A stretch of 64,000 nt of DNA. Source: Lineus longissimus. Taxonomy: Eukaryota > Nemertea > Pilidiophora > Heteronemertea > Lineidae. The notes beneath the pieces are model-generated. The model did no database searches. It was not told the origin of the DNA and worked only from the letters and a program-made list of their open reading frames with translations. The stretch covers positions 20,535,219 to 20,599,218 of the forward strand of contig NC_088315.1 in the NCBI RefSeq assembly GCF_910592395.1, written 5' to 3'. The translations under genes were made by a program, and so were the position numbers. Every line of letters starts with the position of its first letter. The first letter of the stretch is position 1. Below, in pieces: positions 23,601 to 34,248 of this stretch.

Positions 23601-25428
23601 CTACGCATGCAGCTCAGAATTCCACGAGAATTCTTGTCAACTGCATCCAGGACGCCCTTATGCACCTGTAACCTTTTCAAAAATCGCCGACATTTAGTTT
23701 GATTTCAGGAGCTTGTTTCCATACACACTTCAGTGTCAAATTGAACAAATATCCTTAAAGATAATTGGTAACAAGTGCGAAGTTGTTACTTTTCATTTTA
23801 AAGTGTGAAAGTTAAGTTTTGAATGGGCGTGGACCTTTAATGAAGACAGTTGTACAGCTAACCAAATGTTTCAAACATCATCACGAACCACATTCTCCCC
23901 AATATCCACCCAAGCCTAAAGTACGAGAGCCTTTAATTGGACCTATCGTGATCAATAATCGTACTATTGTCACATCTCGTTGTCTTCATGAGGTATTGAC
24001 CTGCTGCCCAAGGCACCGGCCATAAAGTGGTCAGCCTCGATGGTACTTGGCGCAGAGTGCCTGTGGCGACACAAGATTGCCTGCTGTTTGTTCAGCTTCT
24101 GTTGAGGGGAACCAAGGGTGAGTTCAAGTTACTGAATGGCCAATATCACGGCAAAGAAGCCATCAGAACATCGAAGAGCATTCTGTGAAATGAGAAAGTC
24201 GGTGATTTTAAACCTAATATTTCAGGCAAGTCATTGACAAAAGGCAAGAAAAAGTTTAAAATCTGCGTTTGTTCGAATAATGACATTACTTCTGATTATT
24301 TACTTTTAATCAGTAAACTGAAATGTGGATGAAACAAGCAACCTTATGAGAAATATCAGAGTTAACAAAACCACGAAAGATCAGGTTGAAATTCAAGCAA
24401 TGCTATGCTAGGTCTTGCTGTTTTCACATCAAGGGTAACCAAGTGGAAGTGTCTTCAAGTACAATGCAAAGGTACCTCCGTGAATCTACATAGTGTACAA
24501 AGAATACTTGGTACAGCGCATCATTTGCCTCCAAGATTGAAAACAGTGTACAAAGCACCTCCAATCCTGGACATACACGGATTATCGCCAACTGAATAAA
24601 GGCATTTTCAAATTCAATTACCCGCGCCCAGTCTTAGCTCACTTGAACCACGATAATCAGTGGTGCTTACATCGGCCCTACACATCGGCACGCCCCACGG
24701 CAAGTTCACACGCTGCATTGATCCACTTCAACCTGATCATGTGATCCTATTTTATATACACCCAGCGGCCATCGCAGTTATCCCAGCTTCATTATTCCAC
24801 GTGATAACTGGTCTGATTTCTTAACAAGTTTCTGTGTGGCTTCTTTTCATATTATCGTCAATGACATCATTAATGACATTTCATCTTCAAAACTGCCTAA
24901 ATATTAGTACAATCTGTATTGAAATCCATAAAAGATTTTACACGATTGTCATGTATTTTTATGTTGAAATCAAGAGTCTCGCCCAAAGCGGACACATTAG
25001 TTGAAATCTTCCCCTTTGTTTCCTTTGATAAGTTAATTAGACTGAAGAGCGAACATGCTCAAGACTCAGGGCCTTAAGATGTCACCCTGGGGTACCAATT
25101 AGCAAAAACGTGTCATTCAATTTGTTTCTGTCAATCAAACTTTTAAAAACCCCTTGAGACAGCTCAATTAAAGCCATTCACACATTTTCAATTAAACAAA
25201 AGACGATCATGTTTTGTACCAGCAGAATAGTCGGTCCAATCGTCATGGGTCTCAAATTTACTAAATAAATGAAATGATGATAAATATTTGATGTTCATAC
25301 TTACATTATAAATAATATAAAATTCCATGTCCTCATCCTTCGTATCCTTGGGATAATGAGGACAAACCATATTTACACTGTCTTCTAACTTGACTTCTAT
25401 AATATGTTCGTTAGCACTGCTTTTAAAT
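14530..25428 (-). CDS. Ephrin, GPI-type cell-surface ligand (exons 2-6; signal exon not found)
   Basis: Ephrins bind Eph receptor tyrosine kinases on neighbouring cells and guide repulsion and boundary formation (known). Five minus-strand exons join in perfect phase: 25428-25305, 18810-18636, 16894-16793, 16310-16149 and 14666-14530. They give 232 residues after the missing first exon. All four ephrin cysteines are present (C22, C50, C65, C117 counting from the first Phe), with family hallmarks MVCPHY, EFYIIYNV, KCDRP, DSLEF, QYFITTS and KNMKLIIKV. N43-K-S is a potential glycosylation site. After the ephrin fold come a Thr/Lys/Pro-rich stalk and a hydrophobic tail (about 212-227) ending RTLHR with no cytoplasmic domain or PDZ ligand. 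This looks like a GPI-attachment signal (GAASHG as a possible cleavage area) or a tailless anchor. The exon with signal peptide and the usual YWN..NP motif should lie at higher coordinates; I searched for it by eye without success. Confidence 0.92.
16149..16310 (-). CDS. Ephrin exon (Thr/Lys-rich stalk)
   Basis: 162 bases, with acceptor cctatttcag and donor gtaagt, phase 1 at both ends. Encodes a hydrophilic linker including KTTTTTEADW and PTKEPPRSTPK. Low-complexity stalks of this kind separate the ephrin fold from the membrane. Confidence 0.85.
16793..16894 (-). CDS. Ephrin exon (last conserved cysteine)
   Basis: 102 bases, with acceptor gacctttttcag and donor gtaagt. Encodes TSVGPKEDIYNRNHGAC then KEKNMKLIIKVIPDSS. 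It corresponds to the final strand of the ephrin domain, with the fourth cysteine and the MKLIIKV strand. Confidence 0.93.
16895..18635 (-). other. Ephrin intron with 71-bp minisatellite
   Basis: Non-coding. Contains a triple gatcaccttc repeat (17060-17086) and the array at 17251-17534. A minus-strand open segment at 17062-17253 looks protein-like but does not fit the ephrin phase. Confidence 0.6.
17251..17534. repeat. 71-bp minisatellite, 4 copies
   Basis: Unit running from aatctctgctgacggcagcg to cccaatgcatggacaacatt. Copies start near 17252, 17323, 17394 and 17464. One copy has a one-base deletion. Confidence 0.9.
18636..18810 (-). CDS. Ephrin exon (core receptor-binding domain)
   Basis: 175 bases, with acceptor tttactgtctcacacag and donor gtaagt, ending in phase 1. 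Encodes VNKSAYENCQIG..., KMLLKCDRP, SPIPDSLEFPIGESQYFI. CDRP and the LEF...YFI pattern are the clearest ephrin signature in the window. Confidence 0.93.
18811..25304 (-). other. Large ephrin intron (6.5 kb)
   Basis: AT-rich and non-coding. Holds a diverged T-rich tandem repeat at about 21060-21245. A 134-residue minus-strand open frame at 22038-22442 has no splice support or recognisable domain. Confidence 0.6.
21060..21245. repeat. Diverged T-rich tandem repeat
   Basis: About five variants of gacaaaaattgacagatttt followed by a run of T and ggccaaa, spacing roughly 35-60 bases. Confidence 0.65.
25305..25428 (-). CDS. Ephrin exon (start of receptor-binding domain)
   Basis: 124 bases, with acceptor tgttttatctcgttacag and donor gtaagt. 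The first base completes a split codon, then FKSSANEHIIEVKLEDSVN, MVCPHY and DMEFYIIYN follow. Phase 0 at the 3' end. It aligns with the ephrin strand and first-cysteine region. Confidence 0.9.
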
Positions 25429-28400
25429 CTGTAACGAGATAAAACAGGATATCGTGAGATTGATTTGATATTATTGACAGAACATGGCGACCAGCAACGT
25501 TGACCAATCATCATCAGGTAAAGACGGTAAACAAAACCTTCGATATTTTAAGTTATCAACCTTGAAAATACGAACTGAGCGCAGATGAAAAACCCGCAAA
25601 GTTGACTGCCGATGGGACAAGGTATTTGATTCATGGCCGTGACATTTTCACGTTATCAAATTCATATCCGAAAGTAAATTTCAAGAACACTTGATTCCAA
25701 TTTTCCATATCTTGTATCATAGAATCTATACATCATATGCACTTGTAGATTTTACGGAGTTGGGGTGAAATTGTGGTGGAAATCTGTGGTGCCCTTATGA
25801 TGGTATCTTATTCATATCCCCAAGTCAATGTCATCAACAACTGGATCCAAGTCGTAAATAAGATCTATACAGAAATGTACAAGTGCATTTGACAAGTTAG
25901 GAAGAAACAGTTTGGAATACACCATTAAGTCAATTCAGCAGCTGTTGGCCAATGTCTTACGTATGAATCTTCATATCAATGTGATAGGATATCCGACATT
26001 GTTAGGGTGAAATGTTACGAAAATCCAACTGAAGCTCCCAGAAGGACATCGTCTACATGTTCACGTTACAATCGTTGCTCCCCGTTACAATCGCTACTCC
26101 CCGCAGGCTCACTCTGCTGCGGGCGACATTGTGGTGCATCGCCTTTCATGGTGATACGATAATCTCGCCTCGGGGGACAAGGAGATGAAGACACGGAGAA
26201 GAGACCAATAGTTGTCAGTGGAGTCTGGCACTTTAAGGAGCTAGGAAGTGGATGGTTGTCAGTCACATAATGCCACAGCTGAACAACTGGTCACTTTCAA
26301 GTGTGATTTACACTTGAAAGTGACAAAGCACATCTTACAGAAAGCTAACAATCAGTTACTACACGTCTCACTACTTTTATGTCACAACTAATCCTTGGCA
26401 ACACTGACACAAACAGGATCCAAAGCCGTCTGCAGAAAGTGACAAAGTGTTGTGGCATTGTCAACACGACTCCGAGCAGACGGATGGAGCAATCTTTTGT
26501 GCCAATTCTGATGGTTTTATAAATTCGTAGCCAAACGTATGATTTGTTTGGTCCAAGCTGGAGGCATCAGCAATCATAGGAGCATCTTACCACCATCTTT
26601 ATATGTGCTCCTTTATAGTATTTGCGGCTTATGATGGGTTATCAGGAGGTAATTTGGGTTGCAGTTTGATCTGGATGAAGGGCGGCATTATCAGGCAGAA
26701 TTCGTCTTCAAGAGCTGCCCAATGTCTTGGGGAACAGGAAGCAAGGGATACACGTAGCTTTATTAACAATCAATGTTAAGGTTTGAAGACACTTTTATAG
26801 GATTGTGACATTCCACCTGACTTTTGTCCATCCAACATGCACCAACAAGTTTAGGTTCAAACTAGATACCCTTGTGGAAAGGCAAGTTCATTAGGTTCAA
26901 GTATAATGTAATGGATATACTTGATTGGTCCAATTAGACGGCCAGTTTTGCCTGGACAAGAAATGTTTCTATTGTTTTAGCAATGCAATATGCGAGATCC
27001 TTGAGTCCAGCCTGAAGAATCAGTTATCAGGTGAACAGAACACTATGTTAGTGCTAGACTGACACCCAAGTTCCAGGACCGCTGCATAAATTGCAAGCCC
27101 GCTAATTTTGATACTGCCAGGCAAAAAGTATGAATGAAAACATTGTTGTCATACATGGTCCTATACGAGTGCATCACAGGACACACACCATTATACATGA
27201 TGACATCTCACTGTCTGGGCCAACTAATTACCCAAACATGTTGATACTGCAATATGCACAATTAGGTTAACACTAATTAGTGCTATTTTGCAGACAAGTA
27301 AATGGTGATGCTTGTTACCAGTGTTTGAGTTCTAACTAGTTGCTTTGCAGAATGCATTGTAACACTATACTCTCTCTATACATATTGCCTTATTGGAAAA
27401 CTACTGCATGGGCAAGAAATGGGACACTTTGTTATCTATCTCATGCTAAAAATAGTGTTTTTAAACACATTTTCGCACATGAAGTGTGTATTCTAAATGG
27501 GCGGATGGTCATCAGAATACCAATACAGCTGCATGGACTTTCCCAATTCCTTGTGCCCAGCTTCCCGATAAGAACCAATCATACCAGTGTAAACTCTCCA
27601 ATATCAACGCGCCAATGACAAATTACTCGCCAGTATTTGGTCAAGCCGGCGTATAAACATACAATGGATGTATAACCGTAACTAAATACGCCAAATGACT
27701 TTTTTGTCTCCATCAGATACAAGATCCCCCACTAATTATTTACTTTCACATCGCTTAATGATGGTGATTTTCCTTGAAGTGCCGTGTAACTCACCACTCT
27801 ATGGCGCCAAGACAAGGTATGGTTACTTCATCAGGCAGAAAAAGTGGTTTTATTTCTTGGCAACTCACTTTACTTTAGAAAATTACGAATATTAATTTGG
27901 TTGTTGACATATTTGACCATTGCAAACTTTCAGTAGAACATCTAACGTTTGGGTTATCTCTCTTATTTTGAAATTTACTCCTTTGTGGGGCAATTTACAA
28001 GAACGGGAAGTCACAATCTCGGGGTTGAATGATATGTGGGGGGGAATCACATGTGGGTGAGATCATGAATGATATACGGTCACCTCTGCTACTCTCACAA
28101 CACGCTGCGCATACTAAACAGAATCTAATCGGCCCGATCATCATTTACAGGACCTCAGGTTCATGATCGCAATCATTATAATAAATTGTCTCTTCATTTG
28201 ATGACACTGAATGGGACGGTTAAGGCATCCGATTCACAGTTCCCATGGTCCAAATTTGAAAATTGATAATGTAGGTTTTTCATATTTCTCTCACATGGGA
28301 GTTCTGGTCAATAGAGGTGAGGTTAACCCACTCACTTCGTCAAACTTTGTCATCGTAATATGACACCAAACTCGATTCCAATCCTCCTATTTCTGGATTC

Positions 28401-30261
28401 AAATACTGTGGAACCTCGCTTAGCAGCCACCTCCCTAATAAGGACACTCCCACTACTGAGGACCTATCAAACCTCATCAACAGCTGGCAAGTTCCAATCT
28501 TAGTTGATCAGCATAATTTGTCTGTCTCGAAATTGGCTGTAAAACTGGAATTTTCCAGTCAAATGGATTTTTATGTGAAACTGACAAGAATTACTCCCAG
28601 TTAACATGATTAGATGATACAATTATCGCTAGGAATCAACAAGCTGGCAACAAGATGGACTTTTTATCATTTCGATATGTAAAATTGGAGCCAGCTCTGC
28701 AATAATTGAATTTTATCATCAACATAACGATAAATTTCTCGCCCAATATTTTAAGAACAGAAAGAACAACTAAATTCCCAACTAGATTCAGCATGATTGA
28801 AATATTTCAAAAACCAGAACCAGCCTTTGGATACGTGAAACCAGAGATGTTCAAATACCACACTTTGCAACCTGAACAACCCCAACGATGTTTTTAATGA
28901 TTTCTGATCACATCTGATGTGATATTTCAAAATGGAGGTAATGAAGCGGAAATATTTCTCACCAACTGTTGATACACAGTATGGTTCCATAGTATGAGTT
29001 CCAAGCCAGTGTCCGTCACCTACTGGGTCATTTGTCCATTTTTGTATTTCGTGACAAAAACAATGAAAGGTTTGACATCTGTCGCCGTGTCCTAAACTGA
29101 CTCTATCAGATGACTGTTATGATCCTGCCCAATCTCGTCACATCCATAGCACTGGTGGCAAGATTGACAGGCAGAGAGTCAGCATCTTTGAACCAAGGTC
29201 TAGCCTTCCTCTCTGGTGGATTTCCAATCACAAAGCCTCAAAGGATGTTGAGTGAAAGTCGTACAAAATGTGGAAATGAAAGGATTATTGTGACGAGTCG
29301 TAGCAGATGATGAAGGCAGACATATTAGTGATGAAAGATCGGGAGAAGTGCGATAGTCATAAGTAGATGGGGAAAGTTATGCAAGAAGAAGAAGGCGAAT
29401 GTTTGGTTGAAAAGTAATTAAAAAGCTGGGCAATTAGTTCAGGGCTTTCAACAAGATGGCAGCATTTCTAAATGTCCATCAACCTCTTGACAAACTGAGC
29501 TCATTAATATGACCTTAACCAAGAACATGTGGGTCCATTCTTCACACAGACAAGATAAATAGTCCTCCTCTTCACTGAGATAGGACCACAATGAACAACG
29601 CAAACCAGTTTGACCCCAGACCAATTTTCAACCACAATAGCAAGACAGCAACAGGTCAAATTTGAACTTTTGTCCAAAAATTCTTTCATGCATTCTTGAA
29701 GTGAATTTTGAACCATTAAGTGCAGTCTACTTTACTGGAGAGGTCCAGTCAGGGCTTGGTTTCAAACAAACTTGATAGGAATTGCAATGCATTTATGCAC
29801 TGTTAGTGTATGGAATGCACAGCTGGACATGCAAAAGAAAGCCTCAGCATGGGTTAGGGACTAAGCTGGTCTCCCCCACTAAGCTAGGGTCCACAAAACA
29901 CCTTCAATGGTACTGTTTCACTTACTATCTATTATGCTTGGCTGAGCCCTTTCTTGCCTGAGGGGACTTGAGCACCTGTTGTAACCCTCATGGACAATGC
30001 AGCCTGAGACAAGATGCCAAAGACAATTTGTCTTAGAAGTCATTTAGATTTGAATGCAAAGGCTTTCGAAGTAATTAAGATTCCATATAACACCTTTTAC
30101 AGACATTTTTGGTAATAGGTCTGCCAACAGTGATAGTATGAGTGTATATAGGTGGCTTGCGATGTGGACTTGGATTTTTTTAAAAATGTTGTCAATTCAA
30201 TCTTTTCCTTCCTTTGACCTTTAAGAGAAATTGAGATGTCAACTACAGCAGATGGTTCATC
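25429..30261. other. Non-coding, possibly ephrin first intron
   Basis: No supported exon. One perfect hairpin at 26290-26324. Open frames in this interval (for example 27340-27618 and 29110-29310) have no splice sites or domain likeness. Confidence 0.5.
26290..26324. repeat. Perfect 15-bp inverted repeat with 5-base loop
   Basis: gtcactttcaagtgt and its exact reverse complement flank the loop gattt. No element body is apparent. Confidence 0.85.
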
Positions 30262-30470
30262 CCCATTTCGCCTACACCCATTTCGCCTACACCCATTTCG
30301 CCTACAAAATTTACCCATTTCGCCTACTCACCATTTCGCCTACTCACCATTTCGCCTACACCCATTTCGCCTATTCACCATTTCGCATATTACCCATTTC
30401 GCCTACTCACCATTTCGCCAACACCCATTTCGCCTATTCACCATTTCGCCAATTACCCATTTCGCCTACA
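30262..30470. repeat. 15-bp minisatellite (ccatttcgccta), plus orientation
   Basis: About 14 units of ccatttcgcctacac / ccatttcgcctactca, period 15-16, variable at the spacer. The same satellite in reverse orientation lies at 34964-35165. Confidence 0.95.
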
Positions 30471-30587
30471 TCATTTCAAATGTTTTATGATAGTGACTTC
30501 AAATTCAAAAGATGTAATGACCATTTGTAAAAGCCAAGCTCCACAATGAAGATATCCTGTAGGGCAGCGCTTGGTTGTACCAAGATG

Positions 30588-30640
30588 TAACAAGAGGCCC
30601 AAGGGCCTGGCGCTCAGCTGAGTTGTTGCTGCGTTGTTCG
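30588..30640 (+). repeat. Head of a dispersed lophotrochozoan-type repeat
   Basis: acaagaggcccaagggcct followed by ggcgctcagctgag is the kind of element head I know from mollusc-type genomes. Its usual tail (CAGA-like run, then a gctcagctgag hairpin and A-run) appears separately at 34105-34248. Family assignment is from memory of the pattern. Confidence 0.45.
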
Positions 30641-31277
30641 TATATATTACATTACTCGTCAAACTCTACTAAACTAAGGACTCAAAGCCTAAGGATATTA
30701 GCTTCTGGATGTGTAACAGTGAATTACGGTAGACTGGCGCAATCTACTTCAAGCAAGCTCCACCCTTGCAATGTGTGCGCAAACAGATAACCTAACCTAT
30801 ATTGGACCATCAATTCTACACACAGCAACATGATTCATCCTCAGCTGTTACCATGATGATGATGATGATGATCCTTTTCGCAAATTGGTCGTCTTCTGTC
30901 TTTCTTCCATACTTCAGTGCCACCGGATGTAGTCTGCCCTTGTGGAGGGATCCTTTCAGCACCGGGACACAAGAATCCATGCGAATTGAATCACATGGAG
31001 AGACTAGCCCAATCACCCGCTTTTGGCTGGGTAGAAATGGGTAAATCTCGCAGACTGGACCTTAAACTCTAATGCCGACGTGTGAGGCCGGTCTGACAGA
31101 TGAGTAAGTGGGGTCCACCTAATGCAGAAGGCACCAGTTTCCCTAACTAAAAGGGTAACATTAACAAAATGCTCTACCCAACTCTATTATTGCCTAAAGG
31201 CCTGTGTACACTAGTAAAATATTAGCAACATTTTTACATTTCCAGTTGCAACAAATGTTGCAAAAATGTTGCGTAGT

Positions 31278-31508
31278 GTGTTTGGTGGGAGAGCATTCGA
31301 GATTCTTGCTCCCCAAATGTGGAACACTTTGGACGCCACACTGCGACAAGAGACCTCATTGGCCACATTCAAAAGTTCTCTAAAGACATTTCTATTTCGA
31401 GACTATTTCGGGGTGTGATTCAAACTAGGTGGGGAGCGCCACAGAACATTGCGACAGTGATATGGGGCGCTATAGAAATGCTAATTCTATCTATCTATCT
31501 ATCTATCT
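31278..31508 (+). mobile_element. LINE (CR1/L2-like) 3' end: ORF2 C-terminus plus microsatellite tail
   Basis: A 46-codon frame ending at TGA 31416-31418 reads GRAFEILAPQMWNTL ... SLATFKSSLKTFLF, the standard C-terminal tail of CR1/L2-type LINE ORF2 proteins. It is followed by ggggcgctatagaaatgcta and (tcta)n at 31484-31508, the usual LINE 3' terminus. A 5'-truncated copy, not functional. Confidence 0.85.
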
Positions 31509-31772
31509 ACAGAGCAAAACGCGTCTTACAACATGTTGTAAAATTGTTGCAAATTAAATGCAATGCAATTCTTTGTTGCATGTTGTAAAAATGTTGCAAA
31601 CTCTTCAGCCAATCAGAAATAGGATTTGCGTCATGTGATCTACCGGAGTTCATGTGACTTGAACAAGAAGCAGGTATAGCAACTCTCAAGTGAGTGTCTT
31701 GCTTCGTAGGGTGATGAAACCTTTTCTAGAAGTTTTTGTGTGACGGCTTGTCAGTCAGCCGCAACTCCTTTA

Positions 31773-32368
31773 GGCTGCGTATCCATAGGCTGTTCCGTGC
31801 CCTGCACAACATTCCCTTTTTACCGCCTGGCGCGCCACACGGACAATGAACCTTCGTTGGTGTTATTGATCGTTCCCATAGGTTATGCCGTGTCACATTG
31901 CGGGCATATATGCACTGTGGATTGGGAATATAGGCCCATATTGGGATTGAACATGTCCATTCTTTTGCGAGTGAACAACACGGAAGCAATGTCTGAGGCG
32001 AAATTAATTCAAGAGGTTCATCAACGGGAACTACTCTGGGACCCCGAAACTGATGATTATCATAACAAGCACGAACCTGTAATTTGTTGCTTAAGTCAGG
32101 TTTTATATACATGTACATGTCAATTTGATGTTGCAAGTGAAAATACAAGTTACTTGTATTTTCATTTTCAATATTCAAAAGAAATTGTCTTCTGAAATAA
32201 TGACAGCGTGCGGATAAACGCGATTGACCGCTGCGAAATGAGGACTACAAAGGCCTACCATGACCAAAAAGGAATATCCAATGGAGACTCAGGGCATAGT
32301 GCCAGGTCACAAGGCTGTTACGCCATAACGCCACACTACACAAGGGCATACCCTATGGATACGCGGCC
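31773..32368 (+). mobile_element. Harbinger-type non-autonomous element (596 bp), TTA target duplication
   Basis: Terminal inverted repeats GGCTGCGTATCCATAGG (31773-31789) and the complement of GGCCGCGTATCCATAGG (32352-32368) match at 16 of 17 positions. Both ends are flanked by TTA (31770-31772 and 32369-32371), the 3-bp target preference of PIF/Harbinger elements. The interior keeps part of a MADF/Myb-like frame (31989-32078), typical of the second Harbinger protein, and no transposase. Confidence 0.85.
31989..32078 (+). pseudogene. MADF-domain relic inside Harbinger-type element
   Basis: Starting at ATG 31989 the frame reads MSEAKLIQEVHQRELLWDP then ETDDYHNKHEP, matching the start of MADF domains (LI..V..R..LWD....DY.N). 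The domain is cut short: helices 2 and 3 are missing. A gt follows at 32079, which might be an old donor. Harbinger elements carry a Myb/SANT or MADF protein that helps import and target the transposase (known). Confidence 0.7.
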
Positions 32369-32875
32369 TTAACAGGCAGTGGTATGCCCCATCATCCACC
32401 CTCATTTTGATCCAGGGCCTGGTCCATATTCTCTTTGGTTATTTCGCCGCCTCTTCCGTCTCTCAACAATGACAGCTAAAATTGCTGCAGAAGCACTCAA
32501 AACACATCTTCTCTCCTTGGAATCATCCATTTTCCCTCCAAAATACCTATTTCCCTTTGTTCCCACTAAAAAGTTTGCAACAATTTACCAACATGTTGTA
32601 AAAATGTTGCTAATTTGTTGCAATTTTGTTGCTAGTGAACACAGGGCCTTGAAGGGCTTGTTGCAAAATTGTTGTAAAAATGTTGGTAAAATGTTGGAAA
32701 AATGTTGGTAAAATGTTGCTAATATTTTACTAGTGTACACCCTGCTTAAGTCAAGTGAAACTCTTAACAAACCTTAGCAGAATGCCACCATTGAAATGTT
32801 GATAATAATGATAGCAAGTAAAAACTTTAAACAGATAGACTTGATTTTTTTAACCAACTGCCACATGCGGTTTTC

Positions 32876-32881
32876 TTTATT
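32876..32881 (-). promoter_or_regulatory. AATAAA polyadenylation signal of the 77-residue gene
   Basis: AATAAA on the minus strand, 45 bases downstream of the stop codon at 32926. Its position supports this as the true last exon. Confidence 0.65.
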
Positions 32882-32925
32882 TAGTAAATTTTGAGGTAAG
32901 TATTACAGAATGAAATACTTGAATA

Positions 32926-33072
32926 CTAGAATTGCCTGGCTCTTCTGATGATTGCACTGGTGAACACCGAAGTCGATGGGATGTGCAAAGTCATAGCTCG
33001 ATCCTCTCTCTTGGTCATCTTTGAGATGTGGTCACCAAATATGTTCAAATGCAGCTGCAGATCATTCCTGTC
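32926..33072 (-). CDS. 77-residue gene, exon 2
   Basis: 147 bases including TAG. Encodes 48 residues from DRNDLQLHLNIFG to RRARQF. It has no internal ATG before the middle of the exon, so a start-codon ORF scan misses it. Confidence 0.7.
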   Translation of the reverse strand, partial: DRNDLQLHLNIFGDHISKMTKREDRAMTLHIPSTSVFTSAIIRRARQF

Positions 33073-33754
33073 CTGCAAAACATGATGAGGAGATAACATT
33101 TTAATTTTGATAGAATAGGTAAGCTAGCCAAGTTTTATATCAAATACAAGGCCAACAACAACTGATAAGGCGCTAGGGCCGAATGATCAAGGAAGTTCAT
33201 TGATATGATCGGGAATACATTGTGATAAGAGTGATGAATCGGCCCCGTTTGAAGCATTGTGCTATGTACAGTGTGCAAGTGTCAGTGTGTATCATATCGC
33301 ATTTATTGTTTGTTGACATTTCAAATCGCTGGCGTCGATCCTCAATTACACTGTTTATGTACATTGGCAACCTTACCCGATGATATCAGAACGATGTTTA
33401 TTATTGTCTTGTTTATTCACATTAGTTCTGCTATGTGACAAGAGTTATTTGTTGAGAAATCCATGATTTAAAGCCGGACTTTGACATCGTTTCTCAGACC
33501 AACCAAGCTGCATTTCGCAGATCGTTTTTCAACGATCGTCGACGAACTATTTCAAATTAATCACATCCAATTAAACAATCCAAGCCTTCCCTAATGTCAT
33601 CAACATGCAATAACACAAGCAGCCAAATATTATCGCCTATGAAATTGTGAATTTAATGAGAACTTACCTCTGAATTGACAGAACGCGATCTATTCCATAG
33701 CATGGTCTCCTTACGTCTGAACTGCGCAGACTCGAGACGTGACGTTCGCTGCAT
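32926..33754 (-). CDS. Unrecognised 77-residue two-exon protein
   Basis: Coding exons 33754-33668 and 33072-32926 join in phase 0, with donor gtaagt and acceptor ending ttttgcag. The product starts MQRTSRLESAQFRRKETMLW, continues through RSRSVNSEDRND, LQLHLNIFGDHISKM and REDRAMTLHIPSTSVF, and ends IIRRARQF. It is small, basic and hydrophilic, with no signal peptide, membrane segment or cysteine. An in-frame TAA lies upstream of the ATG, and AATAAA follows 45 bases after the stop, so the reading frame looks complete. I do not recognise the family. The size and composition would suit a small structural or cilia/sperm-type protein, but that is only a guess. It lies in a mobile-element island and possibly inside the ephrin first intron, on the same strand. 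Confidence 0.7.
33668..33754 (-). CDS. 77-residue gene, exon 1
   Basis: 87 bases from ATG to GAG, then gtaagt. Encodes 29 residues rich in Arg and Ser. Confidence 0.68.
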
Positions 33755-33959
33755 GTGTGATTGGACGTGGGATAACTCGCGCGAAATTTAAAATGCTCTT
33801 CTTGGGGGGTGCTCACTAAATTGCGCCAGTAACACCACCTGGTGAGAAATTCATGAACTACGCCTATTGATAATGAAAGAGAAAGCTTTGCTCTATAAAA
33901 TTAGATTTGATTCATGATCCCCAACTGAGAAATCAGCTGCTGGAAAAGTTTTTGGAAAA

Positions 33960-34103
33960 TTTCGCTCGGTGCCACCTAGTGGCCAAACCGCTCATCCTGC
34001 CGGACCCACATTTGGTCTATTCAGGAGTCCTGAAGGGTCTCAACGCCTCAGAGGGAAAATCTATCGCCTATCCGCCATAGTTTTGAAACGTGCCTGTTTA
34101 ACG

Positions 34104-34186
<83 letters not shown>

Positions 34187-34248
34187 GGACACTCATTCTA
34201 CCATTTACTCATATGAATAGCTCAGCTTTTCAGCTGAGCTAAAAAAAC
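33960..34248 (+). repeat. Dispersed repeat 3' part with (CAGA)n and terminal hairpin
   Basis: Contains tgccacctagtggcc and the CAGA run (34105-34190). It ends at 34219-34240 with agctcagct-tttc-agctgagct, a 9-bp perfect hairpin, followed by an A-run. This is the typical tail of the dispersed element whose head-like sequence occurs at 30588. Confidence 0.55.
34105..34190. repeat. (CAGA)n microsatellite
   Basis: About 20 uninterrupted tetranucleotide copies. Confidence 0.97.

Larger units (their letters stand above)
31204..32740. mobile_element. 1.54-kb element with 34-bp terminal inverted repeats, carrying nested insertions
   Basis: The left end (31204-31237, starting gtgtacactagtaaaatatt) and right end (32707-32740) are inverted repeats with about one mismatch. 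Subterminal sequence is full of atgttgcaa/ttgttgcaa words on both sides. The interior holds a LINE 3' end (31278-31508) and a separate Harbinger-type element (31773-32368). No transposase frame belonging to the outer element was seen, so it is non-autonomous. A cct flank on both sides may be a target duplication, but this is weak. Confidence 0.75.

Noticed and set aside
31726-32178. 150-residue minus-strand open frame
   Set aside because: It lies antisense to the Harbinger-type element, whose plus strand carries the recognisable MADF start. No domain or splice sites.
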